Part shown: in pieces, positions 7,823 to 15,894 of the stretch
How the letters are laid out: each line of letters opens with the position of its first letter
Position numbering within the stretch: the stretch's first letter is position 1
Origin: Gammaproteobacteria bacterium
GTDB taxonomy: Bacteria > Pseudomonadota > Gammaproteobacteria > GCA-001735895
Reading direction: 5' to 3'
NCBI GenBank assembly: GCA_022340305.1
Contig: JAJDOF010000156.1
Span: 1 to 33,362 of the forward strand
DNA: 33,362 nt
Program-made: the position numbers and the translations under genes
The notes under the pieces: model-generated
Databases searched by the model: none
What the model saw: the letters and a program-made list of their open reading frames with translations, nothing else
What the model was told of the DNA's origin: nothing

Positions 7823-8110
7823 TCAACTTACCGGTGAATCGCCGAATCCTTTCTCGAGATCGGCGGACACTGGCAAGGTCGTGGCCTCGACAATCCTACG
7901 ACAATGCTCGAGCGTATCTGCGCGCGATACCGTACCCTCCTGCCAGCCAGGCGCAAAAGCCATACCGGCACTGGTAGTGGCGAGCGCCTCGAACCCCATG
8001 GACGCGAGAATGCGCGGGCTGCCGACATCCCAGGGATTGGGAATAACGAAGGCACCCTCACGTTGATGCAGTGCACGAAATACGCTACCCATGTTACTTG
8101 TTTCAATCAT
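7823..8110 (-). pseudogene. Truncated isocitrate lyase/PEP mutase family protein
   Basis: The 95-residue frame is the N-terminal third of a PEP phosphonomutase-family enzyme, normally about 270-290 residues. It has FRALHQREGAFVIPNPWD, ALATTSAGMAFAPGW, and SADLEKGFGDSP, which carries the metal-binding acidic motif. After GDSP the frame ends within three codons and nothing resembling the rest of the barrel follows. Only about 55 bases separate its end from the HDOD gene start. The lost C-terminal two-thirds looks like a deletion at an insertion boundary. It cannot form a TIM barrel. It lies directly downstream of selC on the same strand. Confidence 0.8.
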
Positions 8111-8146
8111 CAGCAGTCATCTCCATCGGAATCGACAGGCCACAGG

Positions 8147-8180
8147 AAAAAACCCCTTCACTGGGCAGCTGGCTGCCAGC
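8147..8180 (-). terminator. Possible terminator after tRNA-Sec
   Basis: Reading the minus strand just after the tRNA 3' end gives a GGCAGC/GCTGCC and overlapping GCTGG/CCAGC palindrome. AAGGGG and six T residues (8152-8147) follow. The hairpin and T-run are a little far apart for a classical terminator, so this is tentative. Confidence 0.4.
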
Positions 8181-8185
8181 AATAA

Positions 8186-8280
8186 TGGCGGAAAAGGGTG
8201 GGAATCGAACCCACCAGGGACGTTTAACGCCCCCCTCCGGTTTTGAAGACCGGGCGCCCCACCAGGGTACGATCCTTTCC
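8186..8280 (-). tRNA. selC: tRNA-Sec (UCA anticodon), selC
   Basis: A 95-base tRNA, the same length as E. coli selC, starts GGAAAGGATC and ends CCCTTTTCCG with encoded CCA. The anticodon loop is CTTCAAA (UCA, decoding UGA). The stem CCGGT/ACCGG, the long GC-rich variable arm and the GTGGG-TTCGATT-CCCAC T-arm are all visible. The long acceptor arm contains one G-U pair (position 6) and probably a mismatch at pair 8. The tRNA is charged with Ser, converted to Sec by SelA and delivered by SelB. It lies 21 bases after the selB stop, probably in the same transcript. Its 3' side borders the decayed region. Confidence 0.95.
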
Positions 8281-8301
8281 AGTGTAGATATTGCGACTTC
8301 A

Positions 8302-10290
8302 TCAAACAGCCGCCTGCAGTTTGGCAAACACGCCGCCCGCAGCGGGCAGCAGACGGCGGCCCTGCCCGCTACGGGAGGTTATGCCCCGCGCGTCAAAACA
8401 TTCGAGAATCTCGATACAGCGATTGCGACCGATACCCGATGCGTCACGGAACTCGGCCACACTGAAAATGCCAGCAGGGGCGTTACTCTGCAGGTCTGCA
8501 ACCAGTCTTTGCAGTTCGCCCAGTATCTGTGGCAACACCAGCAGCTCGGGTGATAATTTGACGAGCCAGCCGGCGCGGCTCACGCGTTCGATCAACGGTT
8601 TCAATTGAGTCGCGGATAATTGCGTCGCCTGCGCCAGCTCGCCGGGCGTCATCGGCCGTAAACCGTTTTCCGCCAACGCGGACTCGACTGACTTCCAGTG
8701 GCACGAATCCACCGGATTCAAGCTGATTTGTCGTGTGCCCAGCGAAATACCCGCGCTATCGACCCTGACCTGTCCCCGCTGCTGCAGCCGCTCGATGAAG
8801 CCCTGCAATAGCCGTGGTGGCAGTTTCGGCTCCAGTTGGCTGCACAAGCGCGCAAGCGAAAAACCGGGTTCATGCGGATAAATCCGATGGCAGCGCTCGA
8901 GCCCCTGCAAAACACGGGTACAGTGTGCGTCAGCTATGGCCTGCGAAAATGCCAGGCGCCGACCTTCAACAGTCAATACTACCATTTCAGTTGGCAGAGC
9001 CTGTGCCTGGGCATGCCTGCCCAGGTTACGGTTTGCGGCAAACTGTTGCAGATCGACGCCACTGCTGCTGGTGTCAATCAGTCCCTGCAGGGCTGCTGCC
9101 GGGTCTTCCCGTGTCATCTGCTGCAACCAGCCGAGTCGCCGTGCATGGGCACGGCCGCGTATGGGTGGAAAGATATCGAGCACGCGTCCGCCGCCGAGCG
9201 TGCGCCGCGCCGACTGATCGCGGATGATCAGCCGGTCGCCATGGGCGGCACCAAGCGCATGATCACTGACCAACTGCACCAGCCCCTGGTCTCCCGGCGC
9301 TATTGCACTGCCTGCCAGCACTGCCACGCGCGCCGTTGATTCCGCGGTAGCGAGGTGCAGGTGTACTGGCGTCCAGTGTTGCAACGGACGCGGGTTGTCA
9401 TTGACCACCCGGATTTCGGCATCGAAACGTCGTATCGGGGTTACCAGGCCGGGTGACGTCACCCAGCAACCACGCCCGACCTGCTCCTTGCGCAAACCGG
9501 CGCCGGCCAGGTTGAGTGCACAGCGTTGCCCGCGGTGAGCGCAAGAGCTGACCTCGTCATGCACCCTGAGGGTGCGCACACGTAGGCGCAGATCGCTGCC
9601 GGCGATCGTGACGAGATCATCTGCACGCACCCTGCCGTCAAACACGGTACCGGTGACCACCAGCCCTGCCCCCTTGATTTCAAAGGCGCGATCGACCGGC
9701 ATGCGGAACCGCGTCTCGCCTTCGCAATCATCGACCGCATACGCCTGATCATCAGCATCATCCTGGGCCCGGCACTGGGTCTGCAACTGCAGGCGCAGTG
9801 CATCCAGGCCCACAGTCGATACCGCAGACAGCGCAAAGGTCGGCCAACTGGCGAGCAGCGTATGCGTACGCAATAATTCGACATCGCGTCGCACAGTGGC
9901 AACCCGCTCAGCGCTTACTCGATCGATCTTGCTGATCACAACCGCACCACGGTGAATCCCGAGCAAGTCGATAATCGCCAGGTGTTCGCGGGTTTGCGGC
10001 ATGATCCCGTCATCCGCCGCCACCACCAGCAAGACGAAATCGGCGGCAGTCAGACCGCAAAGCGCATTCTTGACGAAGCGCTCGTGGCCGGGCACATCGA
10101 TGAAGCCGATACTTCCACTGTTGCCGGAAGCATGCGTGGGAAGGTTTGCAAGCGGCAGGTAGGCAAAACCGATATCGATGGTCAGACCACGTCTTTTCTC
10201 CTCGGCAAGGGTATCGGTATCGACCCCGGTCAGTGCCTGCACCAGGCGCGTTTTACCGTGGTCAACATGCCCGGCGGTAGCAACGATCAT
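8302..10290 (-). CDS. selB: Selenocysteine-specific elongation factor SelB
   Basis: 662 residues, slightly longer than E. coli SelB (614). The N-terminal GTPase domain has all G motifs: GHVDHGKT near residue 7, [23 protein letters not shown] and SKID. The EF-Tu-like domains 2 and 3 follow. The C-terminal 250 or so residues are the winged-helix array that binds the SECIS RNA hairpin. It carries Sec-tRNA to ribosomes paused at UGA codons next to a SECIS. The ATG overlaps the selA stop by four bases (ATGA), so the two are translationally coupled. Next to selC and a selenoprotein gene its role is certain. Confidence 0.96.
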   Translation of the reverse strand: MIVATAGHVDHGKTRLVQALTGVDTDTLAEEKRRGLTIDIGFAYLPLANLPTHASGNSGSIGFIDVPGHERFVKNALCGLTAADFVLLVVAADDGIMPQTREHLAIIDLLGIHRGAVVISKIDRVSAERVATVRRDVELLRTHTLLASWPTFALSAVSTVGLDALRLQLQTQCRAQDDADDQAYAVDDCEGETRFRMPVDRAFEIKGAGLVVTGTVFDGRVRADDLVTIAGSDLRLRVRTLRVHDEVSSCAHRGQRCALNLAGAGLRKEQVGRGCWVTSPGLVTPIRRFDAEIRVVNDNPRPLQHWTPVHLHLATAESTARVAVLAGSAIAPGDQGLVQLVSDHALGAAHGDRLIIRDQSARRTLGGGRVLDIFPPIRGRAHARRLGWLQQMTREDPAAALQGLIDTSSSGVDLQQFAANRNLGRHAQAQALPTEMVVLTVEGRRLAFSQAIADAHCTRVLQGLERCHRIYPHEPGFSLARLCSQLEPKLPPRLLQGFIERLQQRGQVRVDSAGISLGTRQISLNPVDSCHWKSVESALAENGLRPMTPGELAQATQLSATQLKPLIERVSRAGWLVKLSPELLVLPQILGELQRLVADLQSNAPAGIFSVAEFRDASGIGRNRCIEILECFDARGITSRSGQGRRLLPAAGGVFAKLQAAV

Positions 10291-11702
10291 GCGCCGAAAT
10301 CCAGGCGGGTCAATTGCGCCGAAAATTCGTCGGCGTCTTCGAGGCAGCGACAGTCGAGCAGGAACTCGCCCCTGTGGATACGACCGATCACCGGCACCGG
10401 CAGCTCGCGAAAGGCGCCTGCCAGCCGTTCCAGCGATTCATCATGAGTCAAACCCGAAGCCAACGGCCGCAGGGCGATGGCGCAGCTTGGTAAATGGCGA
10501 TCGGGCAGCGCCCCGGAGCCGATTTCGCTATCGCAGTCGACCAGGCTGACCGTCGCCAGGCCTTCCATTTGCTGCGCAAGACGTGCCGCAAGCGGTTGCG
10601 CCAGTGCCAGGATGTCAGCGTAGCTGCGCTTCATCATTCGCAGTAGCGGCAATTTCTCGGCGATCTGTTGCGGATGCTGGTACATTCGCAGCAAAGCGGA
10701 TAATGCCGCGATGGTCATCTTGTCACAACGCAGCGCCCGCTTCATCGGGTTGGCATTCAGTTTCTCTACCAGTTCACGGCGTCCGACAACGATGCCCGCT
10801 TGTGGCCCCCCCAGCATCTTATCGCCGGAAAAAGTGACCAGGTCGGCGCCACGAGCCAGCGCCTCCATCGGCGTCGGCTCGTGCGGTAAACCGTAGTCTT
10901 CCAGGTCGAGCAGTGCGCCACTGCCGAGATCGACGACAAAGGGAATACCCGACTCACCGCATAATTGCGCCAGTTCGCGCTCGTCCACTGTCGCGGTGAA
11001 TCCCTGGATAATGTAATTGCTCTGGTGCACCTTGAGAATCAAAGCGGTCTGGGTGCCGATAGCCGCGGCATAATCATGCCGATGAGTGCGATTGGTGGCG
11101 CCGACTTCGATCAGCCGACAACCGGAGCGTTCAATAATATCCGGGATTCGAAACGAGCCGCCAATTTCGACCAGTTCACCGCGTGACACCGGCACTTCCC
11201 TGCCCAACGCCAGCGTGTTCAACACCAACATGACGGCGGCGGCATTATTATTGACCACGGTGGCGGCCTGGGCGCCGGTTAACCGACACAGCAAGTCCTC
11301 GATATAAGCATCACGCTCACCGCGTCCGCCGCTGGCAAGATCGTACTCCAGGCTGGTGTTGGCGCGCATCGCCTGAACCACCGCATCGATCGCGGACTGG
11401 GGTAACAGCGCGCGCCCGAGATTGGTGTGCAGCAGGGTTCCGCTCAGGTTGATCACGCGACGCATCGCGCGACCGGCATCCGCTTCGATGGCACAGCGAA
11501 TACCGCGGCAGATAGCGTCAACACCGGGATCCACTACTTCCTCGCGCCGGATCGCCTCACGTAACAGGGTCAGGCAGAGCCTCGCGACCCGTTTGACCTC
11601 GTCGCGCCCATACTCGGTTACCATCACCTCGGCAGCCGGCGAATTCAGCAGGCGATCGATGGCAGGGAGTTGTGCTAGTTGAAATGCTTGCGGATCATTC
11701 AC
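10287..11702 (-). CDS. selA: L-seryl-tRNA(Sec) selenium transferase SelA
   Basis: 471 residues, full family length, starting at GTG 11702 with AGGA about 11 bases upstream. A PLP-dependent fold type I enzyme converting Ser-tRNA(Sec) to Sec-tRNA(Sec) with selenophosphate. Visible motifs: INLSGTLLHTNLGRALL near 84, NNNAAAVMLVLN near 151, VDLGSGAL near 257, and the PLP lysine Lys295 in TFSGDKMLGGPQAG. E. coli SelA also uses Lys295. It lies between the selenoprotein gene (92 bases upstream) and selB (4-base overlap). selD, which makes selenophosphate, is not in the window. Confidence 0.97.
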   Translation of the reverse strand: MNDPQAFQLAQLPAIDRLLNSPAAEVMVTEYGRDEVKRVARLCLTLLREAIRREEVVDPGVDAICRGIRCAIEADAGRAMRRVINLSGTLLHTNLGRALLPQSAIDAVVQAMRANTSLEYDLASGGRGERDAYIEDLLCRLTGAQAATVVNNNAAAVMLVLNTLALGREVPVSRGELVEIGGSFRIPDIIERSGCRLIEVGATNRTHRHDYAAAIGTQTALILKVHQSNYIIQGFTATVDERELAQLCGESGIPFVVDLGSGALLDLEDYGLPHEPTPMEALARGADLVTFSGDKMLGGPQAGIVVGRRELVEKLNANPMKRALRCDKMTIAALSALLRMYQHPQQIAEKLPLLRMMKRSYADILALAQPLAARLAQQMEGLATVSLVDCDSEIGSGALPDRHLPSCAIALRPLASGLTHDESLERLAGAFRELPVPVIGRIHRGEFLLDCRCLEDADEFSAQLTRLDFGA

Positions 11703-11794
11703 CGCTGATGTTATTCCTGCGCTTTGAATCGAGTGATTCTAACTGCTTTGACTCGCCAGTGATAACCCTTGCCGCACAGGTTACGACATGACGG

Positions 11795-12991
11795 CTATTG
11801 TTCCGGTGACTTCAATCCGTGCAGAAACCAGTCAGTGCGTTCCGCCGGTACCAGCGAACCGGCAATCAGCTGCAGGTTTTTATCGGCACTGACACGGGCG
11901 CGCTGCTGGAACTCGCGCAGCAGCTCACCGGCCAGTGTCCCGCTCCAGAACCATTCATGCAGTTGCCGCGCGGATGGCTGCCCGCCTTCGGCCATGGCGG
12001 CTTCGAGGTAAAACGCCTTGATGTCATCGACCGCAAAGCGCGCTCGCGATACCGGCGCCATGCCCTGCGGATTCGGCATCGGCTCGCTGTCATGGAAGCG
12101 AGCAATGAATTCCACTGCGGATTGGGGCGGGAGCCCACTGATACCGACCGTGGACCTGCCGATACGCTCACGCGCCAGCCGCCAGATCGGCATGACGCTG
12201 GCCGCTTCGGCCAGTACTCCGCTGTTATCCAGGCTACCGGGAAAGTGCCAGTTGCTGTCGTCATGAATCGGCGCCTCCTCGTTGAATTCCTCAAGATGTG
12301 GGGCCGTGAGCGTTTTATCCAGCAACGCCAGCGACGCCTGTAAAACCCGTCGCTGCAAGCCGCCATCGCCCGGTGTGCCGAAGGGGCGGCCGAGCTCGAA
12401 CGGCACCCATAAAGCCCGTGGTGGTCGCATTTTAACGATGTGCTCACGCACCAGCGCGACGATGACGGTGGCAAGACCTTCGTCTTCCAGGTAGTGGGCC
12501 AGCCCGCTCACGGCGCGCGTACAGGCGGGTCACACCGGGGCGAGAACGACCGTATTGACGCCAAGCGCCAGCATCGAACGCCCGAGTTCGCGCGCCTTGT
12601 CTTCGAGTTTTACCGGGCTGGTAGCCCCCATGAAAGCGTAGTGCGTATCGGCAGCTTTACCAATGCTACCCTCCTCTTCCAGCTCACGCAGGCGGTCGCG
12701 CGGCAGCACGACATCGAGGTCCTGCTGGAAACCGGTACGGTCGAAATTGGTCGACACGTGGCTGCACAGGATATCGCCGTCGTCTACCGTGGCGGCAATG
12801 GCGCGGTAGCCGGCTTCGTTGGCAAGCATGGGGCGTTCACCGCGCACGATAAGTCCAGCGGTCGACACGATCGCCACGTGGCGCAGAGCGGCCGCTACCG
12901 GGGTGACCGGGGAGGTATCCGCATAAACCGGGCAAGCGAGATCGGCAATTACCGTGCGTTCGGGTTCAGGAATATCGGCGAGTCTGACCAC
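11795..12991 (-). CDS. GrdB-like selenoprotein with in-frame UGA (Sec), UxxC motif
   Basis: One gene interrupted by TGA at 12532-12530, read as Sec. Upstream of it the frame ends GVNTVVLAPV; downstream it continues PACTRAVSGLAHYLEDEGLA without a frame change, giving U-P-A-C-T, the redox motif of the glycine/sarcosine/betaine reductase selenoprotein B-related family. Family motifs lie on both sides of the UGA: HVAIVSTAGL and NFDRTGFQQDLDVV before, RPPRALWVPFELGRPFG after. A GTG at 12991 (MVRLADIPEPER) fits the family start better than the frame opening at 13117 and gives 398 residues with Sec154. A SECIS-like hairpin follows the UGA. A cytosolic selenol redox role is likely; the substrate is unknown. 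No GrdA/GrdE-type partners adjoin it. It is co-directional with selA, 92 bases away. Confidence 0.9.
12503..12532 (-). promoter_or_regulatory. UGA Sec codon and bacterial SECIS-like hairpin
   Basis: Directly after the UGA (12532-12530) the RNA reads CCCGC (12529-12525), a loop of 17 bases, then GCGGG (12507-12503): five G-C pairs. An inner ACG/CGU pairing is possible. Bacterial SECIS elements lie immediately 3' of the UGA inside the coding region with the apical loop some 15-20 bases from it, which fits. The structure is judged by eye only. Confidence 0.65.
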
Positions 12992-13142
12992 ATCAATTAC
13001 CCAAACCCAGCGGGGCGGGGTAATCGCGGGTAGCAGCAGAGGCTTTAACAACAAACATGACCTAAATACTAGCCGATCGAAATACCACGGGCAAGCGCCG
13101 GAAACGACTGCAGGCAACCGTCAGCGGGTAATGTTGTTAGCG

Positions 13143-13367
13143 TTATGGGCCGTTGTTGAAATGCGCGTACAACAACAGCAAGCCGGCCACGATCGGCATT
13201 ATCGTATAACCAAACAGGTGGATCGAGTGACCCATTTTTTCACCATTGCGCTCGATCATTATCGTCAGCTTTTTAATTGTTTCCGGCGCAGTTTTGCGCT
13301 GATAAAAGCTATACAGCCCATATACGATCGCCAGCACGCCGAGAATTAAATTGAAACTGGTACTCAT
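13143..13367 (-). CDS. Small two-helix membrane protein, unknown function
   Basis: 74 residues with a hydrophobic segment at about 4-22 (FNLILGVLAIVYGLYSFY), a charged central loop (QRKTAPETIKKLTIMIERNGEKMG) and a second hydrophobic segment at about 52-68. The start ATG at 13367 has GGCGGG a few bases before it. I do not recognise a named family. It lies about 150 bases upstream of the selenoprotein gene on the same strand, but nothing ties it to selenium. Confidence 0.65.
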   Translation of the reverse strand: MSTSFNLILGVLAIVYGLYSFYQRKTAPETIKKLTIMIERNGEKMGHSIHLFGYTIMPIVAGLLLLYAHFNNGP

Positions 13368-13635
13368 TATCCCGCCATATTAACCGAGCTAATCAACAAA
13401 CAATACCGTCAAATCAATTTTTTGAACGAGCGTTGTCATCGCGCCGCTGCAACCGTCGTTAATGCCTGACCGCGGATCGAAACTGCAAACCAATGGTTTG
13501 ATGAAACCAGTCTTGAGTGCATTAGCCGCTATCAATCGGGGTTCGCCACGGCTCTGGACCACCTCACGGTTCAGGTTTACAGCCTGAGAGTGATGGACAA
13601 TAATTCACCGCGACTAGCTTTGACAGGCCCGCAGC

Positions 13636-14736
13636 ATGACACTGAAAATTCTGGCCCTGGGCGGCGACGGCATCGGCCCGGAAGTAGTGGCTGCAGCCCT
13701 CAGGGTGCTCGATGTCGCGGCGCACTCGGTCGGCCTTGACTTCGACCTGAGCGAAGATCTGTTGCACGGTGCCGCCTGGGAAAAATACGGTTGCTTCATT
13801 CGCCCGCAAACCCTCGATAAGGCAAAAGCCAGCGATGCTTTGCTGGTCGGTGCGACTGGCGGGCCTGCCTGGGATCACATCATCATCGACGGCGGCCCCG
13901 AGGAACAGGACGGCTTGATGAAGCTGCGCCACGAACTGGATGTGTTCGCCTGCGTCCGTCATGCGCGCGCCTGGGATGCCCTGCTCGATAAAACCCCGTT
14001 TCGAGCGCAAACCGTGCGCGGCGCCGACCTCGTTGTAATGCGCGAACTTTGCGGCGGTGCGATGTTTACCCGCACGCGCGGCCGCGAGATCCATGCCGAT
14101 GGCAGTCAGCGTGCCTTTGATCTCAACGAATACAGCAGCGCTGAAATCGAGCGTTTCGCCCGGGTCGGATTCGAGGTCGCGCGGCGACGGCGCAGCCAGG
14201 TGGTTTCGGTCGACAAGGCGAATGTTTTCATCGCTGGCAAACTGTGGCGTGAAGTCGTCGACGAAATCGGGAAATCAGAGTTTCCTGATGTCGAACTTGC
14301 GCATTTCTACGCCGACAACGCCAGCTACCAGCTGTGCTGTCAGCCGACCGCTTTCGACGTGATACTCGCCGACAACCTGTTTGGCGACCTGTTGTCCGAT
14401 CAGTCCGCGGCTATCGCCGGTTCGCTCGGCATGTTGCCATCGGCATCGTTAGCGGATTTACCGCGGACTGGCCGCGTACAGGGAACCGCCATCTACGAAC
14501 CGGTACACGGCAGTGCGCCCGATATCGCGGGCCGGGGGATCGCCAATCCGGTCGGCATGATCCTGTCGCTGGCGATGATGCTCGAGTACACGGCCGGCGA
14601 AGTAAACTGTGCGCGCAAAATCGAGGGGGCAGTCGACGCCGCGCTGAACATGGGTCACGCGACCAGGGACATCGGCGGAACCCTCGGCACCGATGCCATG
14701 GCCGATGCGGTCATCGCACAGTTCCGTGCCCTGTAA
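13636..14736 (+). CDS. Isopropylmalate dehydrogenase-like beta-decarboxylating dehydrogenase
   Basis: 366 residues with the complete IPMDH/ICDH fold: the N-terminal LALGGDGIGPEVV, LRHELDVFACVRHA, VMRELCGG, SVDKANVF with the catalytic Lys, ADNLFGDLLSD, GSLGMLPSAS and EPVHGSAPDIAGRGIANP for NAD binding. These enzymes oxidise and decarboxylate 2-hydroxy-3-carboxy acids. Two family residues differ from standard LeuB: the catalytic Tyr of GGIYFG is Met (GGAMFT), and NLRP is CVRH. No leuC, leuD or leuA is nearby. The acid oxidised may therefore not be isopropylmalate. Co-directional with an Ldh2-family dehydrogenase 71 bases downstream. Confidence 0.85.
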   Translation: MTLKILALGGDGIGPEVVAAALRVLDVAAHSVGLDFDLSEDLLHGAAWEKYGCFIRPQTLDKAKASDALLVGATGGPAWDHIIIDGGPEEQDGLMKLRHELDVFACVRHARAWDALLDKTPFRAQTVRGADLVVMRELCGGAMFTRTRGREIHADGSQRAFDLNEYSSAEIERFARVGFEVARRRRSQVVSVDKANVFIAGKLWREVVDEIGKSEFPDVELAHFYADNASYQLCCQPTAFDVILADNLFGDLLSDQSAAIAGSLGMLPSASLADLPRTGRVQGTAIYEPVHGSAPDIAGRGIANPVGMILSLAMMLEYTAGEVNCARKIEGAVDAALNMGHATRDIGGTLGTDAMADAVIAQFRAL

Positions 14737-14807
14737 CACCAGTCCGCAGCGAGTCTTCGCCGTGACCCAGCAACCCGCCTCCCTTTCCTGCTACAGGAGA
14801 CTCCCGT

Positions 14808-15851
14808 ATGAGTAAGCTACGCTACGACGGCCGGCGTCTCGACATTACAGCCGACACGGCGATCAGCACTTTGGCTGGTATTTTGCAGGGCTGTGGTTGC
14901 AACGAGAGGGTGGCGCGCATGGTCGCCGAACATCTCGCCGACGCGAGCCTCTGCGGCATCGAATCACACGGCCTGATGCGTGTAATTCAATACCACGATC
15001 AGTTCGGTAACGGCACGATGCGGGCAACCGCCAGCGCGCAATACAACCGATTGCCGAGCGGCGGACATGAAATTGACGGCAATCACGGTATCGGCATCCC
15101 GGCGATGCGACTGGCGATCGAATACGGCTGCCGGATAGCTGAGGACAACGGGATTTCAGCCATTGCGATACGCAACACCGGCCATACCGGCCGGCTGGGC
15201 GCCTTCGCCGAGCTTGCGGCAGAACTGGGTTTTCTCACCATCATGATGGGCGGCGGTAATCGCAAGACCTGGCGCCAGGTCGCCCCTTACGGCGGACGCC
15301 AGGCAATGTTGCCGACCAATCCCTACTGCATCGGGATTCCCGGCGGTGAGCGCGGATCGGTGGTGCTCGACTTCGCCACCTCGAAAATCGCCGGTGGCTG
15401 GATATATGCCGCGCAAAGCGCCGGCGCACTGCTGCCGGCAGGCGCCATCATCGATGCTGCGGGAAATCCGAGCGTCGATCCGCAGGACTATTTCAACGGT
15501 GGCGCGATCCTGCCGGCCGGAGGCGCCAAGGGCTATGCGCTGGCATTGATGGCGGAGTTAATTGCGGAAGCGATGCTCGGACCCGCGACGACCGAGTGTA
15601 ACTGGCTATTGATCACGCTGAGGACATCGCTGTATCGCGATACTTCAACCATGCAGAAAATTGCCGAGGAAATCCTCGACGAGATACGCCATTGCCCGCC
15701 GTCACCGGGTTTCGATCGCGTCGAAATTCCCGGTGAACGTGAACGCGAACATCGGCGCAATGCAAACGGCGTAATCGCAGTGCCCGAACTGACCTGGCAA
15801 CAGATTCTGGCGCTGGCTGATAAAATGGTGAATCCAGCGCGTTCTTTGTGA
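14808..15851 (+). CDS. Malate/L-lactate/ureidoglycolate-type dehydrogenase (Ldh2 family)
   Basis: 347 residues of the NAD(P)-dependent Ldh2/MDG2 oxidoreductase fold, unrelated to Rossmann LDHs. Motifs: ADASLCGIESHGLMRVIQY, IRNTGHTGRLGAFAE with the catalytic His, LPTNPYCIGIPGG, VVLDFATSKIAGG, and LPAGGAKGYALALMAELIA. Family members reduce or oxidise 2-hydroxy or 2-imino acids (malate, sulfolactate, delta-1-piperideine-2-carboxylate). The substrate is not deducible. ATG 14808 has CAGGAGA about 7 bases upstream. It forms a likely unit with the preceding dehydrogenase and the following oxygenase. Confidence 0.85.
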   Translation: MSKLRYDGRRLDITADTAISTLAGILQGCGCNERVARMVAEHLADASLCGIESHGLMRVIQYHDQFGNGTMRATASAQYNRLPSGGHEIDGNHGIGIPAMRLAIEYGCRIAEDNGISAIAIRNTGHTGRLGAFAELAAELGFLTIMMGGGNRKTWRQVAPYGGRQAMLPTNPYCIGIPGGERGSVVLDFATSKIAGGWIYAAQSAGALLPAGAIIDAAGNPSVDPQDYFNGGAILPAGGAKGYALALMAELIAEAMLGPATTECNWLLITLRTSLYRDTSTMQKIAEEILDEIRHCPPSPGFDRVEIPGEREREHRRNANGVIAVPELTWQQILALADKMVNPARSL

Positions 15852-15894
15852 CTTATACGGTGTATTATTTTGCGACATCTAACCAGGAACACCT

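Noticed and set aside
7823-7840. TGA ending the PEP-mutase fragment as read-through
   Set aside because: The sequence after the stop has no similarity to the rest of the barrel in any frame; another stop follows within a few codons.
12954-13349. Plus-strand frame of 131 codons over the selenoprotein start
   Set aside because: Antisense to well-supported coding sequence and without recognisable content.
13564-14094. 176-codon minus-strand frame
   Set aside because: Antisense shadow of the isopropylmalate-dehydrogenase-like gene.
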